A DNA stretch of 64,000 nt from Rhodopseudomonas palustris (lineage in GTDB: Bacteria; Pseudomonadota; Alphaproteobacteria; Rhizobiales; Xanthobacteraceae): NCBI RefSeq assembly GCF_034479375.1, contig NZ_CP140155.1, positions 496,001-560,000 of the forward strand. The letters run 5' to 3'. Below the pieces are notes generated by a model. It was given only the letters and a program-made list of their open reading frames with translations. It made no database searches and was not told the origin of the DNA. Of the stretch, positions 33,569 to 41,400 are shown one piece after another. Position 1 is the stretch's first letter. Each line of letters opens with the position of its first letter. Position numbers and translations under genes: made by a program.

Positions 33569-34243
33569 ATGTGGCGCGCGACCGAGAGCACCGCGGCGCA
33601 TCAGCGCGCGCGCTTCATGCATCCGAATGCGACGCTCTGGATGCGCCCGGACGCCGAGCGTTGGATCAGGCCCGACGTCGCGCGTTTTCTCGCGCCGGGT
33701 GCCCTGCCGGAAGATGTCTTCCCTGCACTGGATCGCAAGTACAACCCGAACCAACCGCGGGTGCCGAAGGGCAATCCGGACGGCGGCGAGTGGACGGCAT
33801 CCGGAGCCCCGGGACAAACGGACAGCAACCTGAAATCCCCTCCGACCGATATCTCTGCACAATCACGTCGTAGAGGACACCACTTCAATCCTTATGCGGT
33901 GTTTAGTAAATGGAATTTGCGTCCGGAAACGCGGAAGGTATTCGAAGATGCAACCACCGGTACGCTTGCGCGTGATTCGGTTAGATTTGATCCAGAAGGT
34001 ACGCCCTACAAGCACATATGGGGCGGCGTGAAGAACCTCCACCGCGAATACAATCAAGGAGTTGCAGAACTAGGTTCGCGTTTTCTGTCTGAGAACCAGA
34101 TAACGCCTGAATCAATGACACCGAGCCAGGCTCGGGAGCTTTTGCGAGAGATTGATATCTCGCAGGACCCACGTATCCGAGATTTCAACCGCGCGATGCG
34201 GATGTTAAGGTTCATCGCGAGAGTGCGGCTCGGGCGGGAATGA
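33569..34243 (+). CDS. Polymorphic-toxin-like protein 2, same N-terminal module
   Basis: The protein has 224 residues. Residues about 8-76 repeat the N-terminal module of the protein at 30087: 'AHQRARFM', 'WMRPDAERWIRPDVARFL', 'DVFPALDRKYNPNQPR', 'GGEWT'. The C-terminal domain (about 95-224) is different: 'RGHHFNPYAVFSKWNLRP', 'GTLARDSVRFD', 'LHREYNQGVAELGSRF' and a helical end. A His-His start followed by a late 'HREYN' histidine is seen in several small nuclease-type toxin domains, but I cannot name the family. The C-terminal DNA is much more AT-rich than the N-terminal part. The candidate immunity gene follows after 1 base. Confidence 0.65.
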   Translation: MWRATESTAAHQRARFMHPNATLWMRPDAERWIRPDVARFLAPGALPEDVFPALDRKYNPNQPRVPKGNPDGGEWTASGAPGQTDSNLKSPPTDISAQSRRRGHHFNPYAVFSKWNLRPETRKVFEDATTGTLARDSVRFDPEGTPYKHIWGGVKNLHREYNQGVAELGSRFLSENQITPESMTPSQARELLREIDISQDPRIRDFNRAMRMLRFIARVRLGRE

Positions 34244-34244
34244 G

Positions 34245-34691
34245 ATGAGCGGCGACGCGGCTGGCCACAAACGGGAATGGCGGCTGTTGCACCATGCCAT
34301 CGTGCAGGTGATCGACAGTTATGTCTGCGAGCTCGCGAAAGCTGGTCGCGCGGTCTGGGTGTCTTCGAAACGTAGTCCGGGCTGTTATTCTCAGTTCATC
34401 ACCTTGTACGACATCCAGTTGTTGCAGCCGGAGATGCTGGCTGCGTTGCAGACGTTGCTCGCCGGGTATCGCGACTGGTCGATTGAAATCCAGGTTGCTG
34501 CCCCGGACGGGGAGCGCACATGGGATTGGCGCGACATGACGATCGATATTTCGCACGACCGTATCATCGACCGGCTTCAGCATGATCTGTTGCCACCGCA
34601 TCTGCGGCAGGTCCGGTTCGGGACGACGATCGATGAGTACAACGAGGAGCTCGCCGCGACGGTGCGGCGGCTGATGCGCAAGCCCGTCTAG
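34245..34691 (+). CDS. Candidate immunity protein for toxin-like protein 2
   Basis: The protein has 148 residues, starting 1 base after the toxin-like gene. It is soluble and mixed alpha/beta ('HHAIVQVIDSYVCELAKAG', 'AVWVSSKRSPGCYSQFITL', 'WSIEIQVAAPDGERTW'). No known domain was recognised. Its position, size and tight coupling match an immunity gene. A strong terminator lies 54 bases downstream, closing the module before the capsid gene. Confidence 0.5.
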   Translation: MSGDAAGHKREWRLLHHAIVQVIDSYVCELAKAGRAVWVSSKRSPGCYSQFITLYDIQLLQPEMLAALQTLLAGYRDWSIEIQVAAPDGERTWDWRDMTIDISHDRIIDRLQHDLLPPHLRQVRFGTTIDEYNEELAATVRRLMRKPV

Positions 34692-34744
34692 AACGTCGTC
34701 TCTCGGCGCCGACGCCCCACATCACTTTGTCGCCACACTGCCGA

Positions 34745-34774
34745 CGCCGCAGCCCTCCGGGCCGCGGCGTTTTT
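34745..34774 (+). terminator. Rho-independent terminator between toxin module 2 and capsid gene
   Basis: An 11-bp stem (CGCCGCAGCCC / GGGCCGCGGCG, one mismatch) with a 3-base loop is followed by TTTTT. It ends 45 bases before the capsid ATG. Confidence 0.75.
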
Positions 34775-34818
34775 GTTTGCCCGCAACTTGCTCACGTGTC
34801 CCCACCCAGGAGAACCCT

Positions 34819-36072
34819 ATGGACTACGACATCACCCACGCCCCCGAGACCAAGGCCGGCATTGCCGGCGACGATGCGCAGCAGGTCTACGACACGCTGA
34901 TGCGCACCTTCGAGGACTACAAGGCGGAGAACGATTCCCGCTTGCAGGCGATCGAGAAGCGGCGCGGCGATGTGCTGGCCGAGGAGAAGGTGGCGCGGAT
35001 CGACGCCGCGCTCGACGCGCAGCAGCGCAAGCTCGACGAGCTGGCGCTGAAGGCGGCGCGGCCGCAGCTCGGCAGCGCGAACTCGCCGATTCCGGCGGCG
35101 CGCGAGCACAAGAGCGCGTTCGACGCCTATATCCGCTTCGGCGACACCGCCGGGCTGCGCGCGCTGGAAACCAAGGCGATGTCGATCGGCTCCAATCCCG
35201 ACGGCGGCTTCCTGGTGCCGGACGAGCTGGAGCACACCATCGGCGAGCGGCTGGCGGTGGTCTCGCCGATCCGCGCGATCGCCGCGGTGCGGCAGATCTC
35301 CGGCAACGTCTACAAGAAGCCGTTCATGATCACCGGCCCCACCACCGGCTGGGTCGGCGAGACCGCGGCGCGGCCGCAGACCGGCTCGCCGCAGCTCGAC
35401 GCGCTGTCGTTCCCGGCGATGGAGCTGTATGCGATGCCGGCGGCGACCGCGAACCTGCTGGAAGACGCCGTCGTCAATCTCGACCAGTGGATCGCCGGCG
35501 AGGTCGAACTGGTGTTCTCGGTGCAGGAAGGCGCGGCCTTCATCACCGGCGACGGCCTCGGCAAGCCGAAGGGCTTTCTCGCCTACCCGACGGTGGCGAA
35601 CGCGTCGTGGAGCTGGGGCAATCTCGGCACCATCGCCTCCGGCGCCGACGGCGCCTTCGCCGCATCGAGCCCGTCCGACGTGCTGATCGACCTGATCTAC
35701 GGGCTGAAGCCGGGCTACCGCCAGAACGCCTCGTTCGTGATGAACCGGCGCACCCAGGCGGCGGTCCGCAAGTTCAAGGACTCCACCGGCGTCTATCTGT
35801 GGCAGCCGCCGGCGACCGTCTCCGGCCGCGCCAGCCTGATCGGCTTCCCGCTGGTCGATGCCGAAGACATGCCGGATATCGCCGCGAACTCGCTCAGCAT
35901 CGCGTTCGGCGACTTCCAGCGCGGCTATCTGATCGTCGACCGCCAGGGCATCCGCGTCCTGCGCGACCCGTATTCCGCCAAGCCCTACGTGCTGTTCTAC
36001 ACCACCAAGCGCGTCGGCGGCGGCGTGCAGGATTTCGACGCGATCAAGCTGCTGAAATTCGCGGCGAGCTGA
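34819..36072 (+). CDS. GTA g5-like major capsid protein (HK97 fold)
   Basis: The protein has 417 residues from the ATG at 34819 with an AGGAG site. The N-terminal delta region (about 1-110) is charged and coiled ('LMRTFEDYKAENDSRLQAI', 'RIDAALDAQQRKLDELALKA'). The mature HK97 fold starts near 'SIGSNPDGGFLVPDELE'. Later motifs are 'PTTGWVGETAARPQT', 'GDGLGKPKGFL', 'RYLIVDR'-type 'RGYLIVDRQGIRVLRDPYS' and the C-terminal 'VQDFDAIKLLKFAAS'. It forms the particle shell after protease trimming. The last 95 or so codons are repeated at 38078-38365. Confidence 0.95.
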   Translation: MDYDITHAPETKAGIAGDDAQQVYDTLMRTFEDYKAENDSRLQAIEKRRGDVLAEEKVARIDAALDAQQRKLDELALKAARPQLGSANSPIPAAREHKSAFDAYIRFGDTAGLRALETKAMSIGSNPDGGFLVPDELEHTIGERLAVVSPIRAIAAVRQISGNVYKKPFMITGPTTGWVGETAARPQTGSPQLDALSFPAMELYAMPAATANLLEDAVVNLDQWIAGEVELVFSVQEGAAFITGDGLGKPKGFLAYPTVANASWSWGNLGTIASGADGAFAASSPSDVLIDLIYGLKPGYRQNASFVMNRRTQAAVRKFKDSTGVYLWQPPATVSGRASLIGFPLVDAEDMPDIAANSLSIAFGDFQRGYLIVDRQGIRVLRDPYSAKPYVLFYTTKRVGGGVQDFDAIKLLKFAAS

Positions 36073-36087
36073 GGCACAGCGCCCGAT

Positions 36088-36127
36088 CTCCCTCTCCCGC
36101 TCGCGGGAGAGGGCCGGGGTGAGGGCG
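36088..36127. repeat. Short GC-rich hairpin repeat after capsid gene
   Basis: 'CTCTCCCGCTCGCGGGAGAG' forms a hairpin followed by 'GGCCGGGGTGAGGG'. The same motif ends the elements at 53728 and 53921. There is no T-run, so it is not an evident intrinsic terminator. Confidence 0.6.
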
Positions 36128-36248
36128 CCCCGCGCACGGCTCTGTCATCTAGACCGATCTGTGGGTGAGGCGCACAGCGCCGCAACCTGCCTCTGCGTTG
36201 CTGCGCGACGTAAGTCGCCCGATCGCGCTGCGGAACCATGCTGCGAGT

Positions 36249-37286
36249 TCACACCCAGCGCTCGGCGATCAGTCTGTCGTGCGCCGCCTTGATGTGCGCG
36301 GGCGTCATGATCTGCCGCTTGCGCTCGTTCCAATTGCAGACGGCTTCAACGATGGGGTCGATCTCGGTTGCGCCGCCTTTGGTCGCGACCCAGTGGACGG
36401 TGGCGAGCAATTCCATGCCGTACGGGGTTTCAAACCCGTCGATCAGCCGGGCGATTTTGTCGACGCGTTGAGCGGTCTCGCTGTCCTCCCGGGACTCGAG
36501 GAAGGCCTCGGCCTCCTGCAACGCCTCGCCGACGACTGTGATTTCGGATGGCTTCGAGCCATCGCCGACGCCATGCAAGTAAGCGCCGTCCATCTTCGTC
36601 AGCACATGACGGAGCTCCGCGGCGTACGGACCATAAGTGTGCTTCGTGAATGTCAGTCGGCCGAGATCCTGGCCCGCGCTCACGAGAAAATAAGCGAGCT
36701 TCTGCACCTCGATCTGGCTCAGCGGGTAGCGCATCTCCCGATAGATCGAGAGCAGCTTGAGAATCGCGGCGCGCCCGGGGGTCATCCGCGGCCTTTGCGC
36801 CTCGGGTTCAAGCTCGCGCACGCCGGAAACGTCGTTGGGCGCGAACAGTTGAACCTGAACGTCCGGCAGGTCTCGGAAGGCCGCCTCGATGCGGGGGCGT
36901 ACGAGATTCCAATCGAGACCACCATTGCCGCAGCCCAACGGCGGAATGGCGATCGATCGAATGTTCAAGCGCTTGACCTGCGCGACCAGGTCGACGAGCC
37001 CGGCGTCGATATCCGCCATCCGTGATGGCTGGCGCCAATGCCTTTTGGTGGGGAAGTTGATGATGAATTTCGGTTCGACGAGGCCGCCATTGTCGAACAC
37101 GAACATCTTGCCGGGAACGACGTCGCCGCGTTTGCAGGCGGCCTCGTAAGCCTTGGCATTGGCGGGCCATTTGCGCTTGAACTGCAGCGCGATGCCCTTG
37201 CCCATCACGCCGACGGTGTTGACCGTGTTGACGATCGCATCGACGCGCTGCTCCAGCAGGTTGCCCGTCACGAGTTTGATCGTCAT
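36249..37286 (-). CDS. darG: DarG-type antitoxin (macrodomain DNA ADP-ribosyl glycohydrolase)
   Basis: The protein has 345 residues from the ATG at 37286; an in-frame TTG lies 15 bases upstream. The N-terminal macrodomain (about 1-150) has 'VTGNLLEQRVDAIVNTVN', 'GVMGKGIALQFK' and 'IPPLGCGNGGLDW' (115-126), the ADP-ribose-binding loops. The C-terminal region (about 175-345) contains 'KLAYFLVSAGQDL', 'FTKHTYGPYAAELRHVLTKM' and 'VHWVATKGGATEID', as in full-length DarG, whose C-terminal half also binds the toxin. DarG removes ADP-ribose placed on thymidine in single-stranded DNA by DarT. It lies 11 bases downstream of darT, on the opposite strand to the GTA genes. Confidence 0.93.
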   Translation of the reverse strand: MTIKLVTGNLLEQRVDAIVNTVNTVGVMGKGIALQFKRKWPANAKAYEAACKRGDVVPGKMFVFDNGGLVEPKFIINFPTKRHWRQPSRMADIDAGLVDLVAQVKRLNIRSIAIPPLGCGNGGLDWNLVRPRIEAAFRDLPDVQVQLFAPNDVSGVRELEPEAQRPRMTPGRAAILKLLSIYREMRYPLSQIEVQKLAYFLVSAGQDLGRLTFTKHTYGPYAAELRHVLTKMDGAYLHGVGDGSKPSEITVVGEALQEAEAFLESREDSETAQRVDKIARLIDGFETPYGMELLATVHWVATKGGATEIDPIVEAVCNWNERKRQIMTPAHIKAAHDRLIAERWV

Positions 37287-37297
37287 TGCAACTTCCG

Positions 37298-37969
37298 TCA
37301 AAAATACCAGCCGGGCACCACCCTGACCGTCGGGTTCCAGCCGGAGCCCGCTAGCGCTTGCCTGACCCGCTCAGCTGCCTGGTCGGTTCTTACGCCAATT
37401 TCCGAGACGGCGGCAACCGGCAGCTGCTGGTGAACCAGAAACTCTGCCTGCCGAATCTCCAGACGCCGCACATGATGCAGTGGAGATTGGCGATTCTGCC
37501 AGTATTGACAATACCCCTCCCGCAGCGGGGCTTCGAAGAAGATCCTCCAGTCGATTTTCGCCAGGCTGGCGAGGTCGTCGAAAAACCGCGCATAATCCAG
37601 GGCGGCATGAATATCCGAGAACACGAATCGGTGACCGCCGTCGCCCACGATCTGTGCGGTTGAGGCGAGATGGACGATGTCGTCTTGCCGATAGTCGCAA
37701 CCCGGCACGTTGCCCTGGTTGATGGTGTAGAGCATCGGCGATCGCGGCGCGAAATAGAACGGGACATAGTCATGCAGGGTGCCTCCTGGAGCGATCGGCA
37801 CATTCCGCACCGCCCGGCGGCCCTGAATATGATCATAAGCGATGTTCGCCGCGATCAGCCCCCGCGCGGCGGCCTGATGCTTCGCCAGCAGCGCGCCCTG
37901 GGCCGCGACCGAGACTAGATTGTCGATGGCCGTGATGTGGAAAATCGGAGTCGGGACGGGGGGCTGCAC
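37298..37969 (-). CDS. darT: DarT-type toxin (DNA thymidine ADP-ribosyltransferase)
   Basis: The protein has 223 residues from a GTG. DarT hallmarks are 'IFHIT' (9-13), Arg51/Arg52 in 'HIQGRRAVRNVPI', 'HDYVPFYFAPRSPMLYTI' (66-83), and the catalytic glutamate 176 in 'IRQAEFLVHQQLP'. The enzyme uses NAD+ to ADP-ribosylate thymidine in single-stranded DNA motifs, blocking replication. DarTG pairs act as addiction modules and as antiphage systems. It is first in the operon with darG, transcribed against the GTA genes. All expected active-site positions look intact. Confidence 0.94.
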   Translation of the reverse strand: MQPPVPTPIFHITAIDNLVSVAAQGALLAKHQAAARGLIAANIAYDHIQGRRAVRNVPIAPGGTLHDYVPFYFAPRSPMLYTINQGNVPGCDYRQDDIVHLASTAQIVGDGGHRFVFSDIHAALDYARFFDDLASLAKIDWRIFFEAPLREGYCQYWQNRQSPLHHVRRLEIRQAEFLVHQQLPVAAVSEIGVRTDQAAERVRQALAGSGWNPTVRVVPGWYF

Positions 37970-38077
37970 GGAAAGATCCTACGGGGGGCTGTGTTCGGCC
38001 TACTGGCAATATAGCAGGCTTAGCCCCGGCTGCGGTCGAGATCGGGCTCGATCAGATCCGGCCTCTGGATCGTCTGC

Positions 38078-38365
38078 CCCGGCGTCTATCCATGGCAGCC
38101 GCCGGCGACCGTCTCGGGCCGCGCCAGCCTGATCGGCTTCCCGCTGGTCGATGCCGAGGACATGCCGGACATCGCCGCGAACTCGCTCAGCATCGCGTTC
38201 GGCGACTTCCAGCGCGGCTATCTGATCGTCGACCGCCAGGGCATCCGCGTCCTGCGCGACCCGTATTCCGCCAAGCCCACCATGCTGTTCTACACCACCA
38301 AGCGGGTCGGCGGCGGCGTGCAGGACTTCGACGCGATCAAGCTGTTGAAATTCGCGGCAAGCTGA
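38078..38365 (+). pseudogene. Capsid gene 3'-end fragment (second copy)
   Basis: About 288 bases match the 3' end of the capsid gene (from near 35785 to its stop at 36072) at roughly 95% identity by eye, including the stop codon. The encoded end reads 'LIGFPLVDAEDMPDIAANS' through 'AIKLLKFAAS', with a short stretch of change near 'AKPTMLFY'. There is no upstream capsid sequence, so it cannot give a shell protein. Together with the intact gene it brackets the darT-darG pair. Confidence 0.9.
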
Positions 38366-38457
38366 CGGGGCGCTACCGCCGCTGGTGCAGCATTGTAGGG
38401 TGGATGAGGCGCTCAGTGCCGCAACCACCCTATTGCATTAATGCGCCCGGGCCTCGA

Positions 38458-41400
38458 CTATTTCATTGAACTTCGACGATTAGCTTTTTGTTCGGTAGTC
38501 AATCTCGGCCGGAGATCAATTCCTTTTGCCATAAGTTTCGCCGCGCCTCCAAGTTCCTGTGAAATACGGGAGGCCTCCTCGCTCAGCACCATCATAAGTT
38601 CTTCGAAGGTCAGCGCTGTGCCTGTCTTAGGATGTTCCCATTTCCGATCGGTAGATATCGTTACGACGAGGCATCCCGCTCTGCAGTCGTCCGCCGCCAT
38701 ATACTTCATGAGTAACTGGTTTCGGAGCGTATCGAACAGGTCGGTTCCGGGTCTCCTATCCCCAAGCTTGAGTTCTATCGTCCCTTGCTGACTAGAGCCA
38801 GCCGATCTGAAGCGAATATCAGTTTCCTTCTCATCCGCAGTCACTGCCTCCTGGTCTATCGTATAGATTCCCTTTCCGCCTTCTCGTAAAACGCGCGCCA
38901 GTTCTCTCCGCATGACACGTTCGTCTGCAATTGTGGCCCACAGTTCTCGAGGAGAGACGTCTTGCAGCAACAGGTCGTCAATATCCTCTAGTCGATCGCG
39001 CATCAGCGAAAACATTTCTTCTCGCGTCAACGGAGGCGCTTCTCCAGTTTTGTCCAGAACGCAAAATTCTGCCTCAGTCATCGTCGTGGAGTCGGCATCC
39101 TCAGCGGCCCTTTGTGTTGCGATAGCCGTAGTTCGATCCTTTATATGCTTGAATAGAGGATCCCCCGCCATTTCAACCTTCACAGCCCATCCCTCTGGGC
39201 CGGTGGTTGCAAAGATCGCACTCAAAATTGCGTTTCGGGCACTCTGAGCATTGTCTCGCACGCCGGGTGAAAAGGAGCCTTCATGGTGCACGTCGTCGTC
39301 GACACGAACATGGCGATAGGCCAATCGCAGAAGTCGAAGTAGTAGAGGTGGCGTGAAGCCGGGCGCCCGAAGGTCAATTCCAATGCCGCCATAGTCGTTC
39401 TTGAAGAGCCTTCCAAATAGCTGCACCCCAAGACCGTCCTGAGAGGCTATGCATTCTTCGAGGCTCATCTCTAATGTCTGTATGCCGGCACTCGGTTCGA
39501 GATAAAGCAGGGCAGGTAACCAAGCGTAGGCGAAAGGTGTGTCTATGCCGTCTGACAGATGGGCCTTCGATGTCGATACTATATAGTTCCGATCATCATC
39601 ATTGCCCATCCTGATAAGGATTGCGATTGCCTGACGCAGTTCGTGTTCGGGAGTCGAGTTGGTGATGTGGATGCTAAATTCGCCTGCCAGCCAAGCACGG
39701 ATTCGGGGAATGAAAAGTGCAGCAATGATCGCTGGTGCATGGTCGATATTCTGCAAGATCGTCGAAGACGAATTGCCGTTCGTCGCCTCGCGCAGTGAAA
39801 AACTGAGCTCTCCTCCTTGGACGCGGTCGACTGCGGTGGGATGCTCGACAGCCAGGCTTGCGAGCCACGATGGAAAGCCGTTCAGTTCAATCGGTGCATA
39901 CCGGCAGGCAAGCTCCGCTTCTTGCTCAGTCAACCGCTTTGCCCAGTTTGCATCTTCCGCTTCAGCATAAATTCCGGCTAAGCCGAATTGCCATCTAATT
40001 AGAAATGTATTCCGCTCGGCCTCGGGTCGCTCGCTGCGAAGGGTAGGTCTATCGTTGCGCCAAGCTGCCATCATGGTTTCACGAAGATGGTCGGCGACGG
40101 ACTTGCCGAATTGTTCTTCAATAAACTGTCGATCCCAGCCCGAAGCTCTGCTTTTCCGTCCCGAACGCTCAACCGCTTGCCATAGATGCCAAGCTGTGTT
40201 TTCTGCGCGGTCTGGAGCGAATACCGCATTGGGGTCTCTAACAATCTCGCGCCAGAATGTTACCCAACTTGCGTGGGCCTTTGTCGCACGTAGCTCAGTC
40301 TGTTTTTTTCGCTTAGCACTGGCCTTCTCCATTCGACGCAATTCCTTTTTGCCGTTTTGCGGCTTTGAAAGACCGTCGATTGCTGCCGTGAGGCTTGGTG
40401 CATCCGCGACAAGTGGCTTCAGAGTCGTGAGAAGTTGCTGTCGATCCACCGTGTGGTCGAGTAGTCGAAGCGCGATCCAAAGCATCATCTCGCGATGCTC
40501 CAGCGGCTCATTTGATGCAGACAGCCGTTTCCTAATCCAGGCGGCGTCTGTTTCGTCGTTTAGAGCTAAACCGCCACCTTGCGATAGATCGAACGCTCTG
40601 TGCCACGTGTCATCAGACCGGTGAAGCTCTTGTAGAAGAGCGTCCTCCTCCCAGAATGCGGCTTCGCGGGCGTCAGCAGGAAGTGATGCAATGGCCTGCC
40701 GAAGTTTCGCTAAGGCATCCTTTTCGGAGTAATCATCATTGGATATGCGGATCGCAAGTAAGCTCGCTGCAATCCAAGGCGCAGTTCTCACGCCATCCGA
40801 AGCCTGTCGACAACAAGTGGCAATAAGGGGGGTGACTAAATCCGGCCGTTTTGTTCGAAGGTGAGGAAAATGATCGTTGTCCCACGCCAATTGCTCAACA
40901 ACCAAATCTGATAGTGCTTGACGCAGATTATCGAGATAATTGGGCAATAGTGGCGTCGTCTCGATTCTACGTGGCAGCCAATAGGTCAGATCGCCGACAC
41001 CGCGCCGCCCTTCTTTCACACGGCGTAGGATCTGAGACAGGCGATCGACCGGCATGTGAGTGGGGAGTAGCCGAAGTATCGCCTGGCGTGCTATCTTGTC
41101 CGGCCAAAGAGCGGAATCATTTGTAACCGATCGCGAAAGCGCCTCAAGTCGCGGGTCGTCCCATTCCACCAAGGCGTCGATGGCTACGCTCCGCTGGTGG
41201 TCCGGCCGTGCTGGGTCCATTGCTACATCATGTGCAAGATCCGTACATTCATTGAGCTTTCCGGCCTCGATGATTTGCAACAGAAGGTCGGTGACCTCGG
41301 GATTCTCGATCCCTTCAGCCCAAAGCGACTTTATCGCCTCGGCGAGCTCGGTGCATACAAAGCGATTTACCTGGATACGAGGTGTGTGCAGTCCGCGCCA

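Noticed and set aside
36150..36240. Possible direct repeat with 38390-38445 as insertion ends of the DarTG module
   Set aside because: Both contain a short 'GAGGCGC.CAG.GCCGCAACC' block, but this belongs to a common dispersed repeat and is not an exact target duplication.
37970..38050. darT promoter with TATATT as -10
   Set aside because: The only -35-like hexamer has a spacing near 20 bases, so the promoter is not convincing enough to list.
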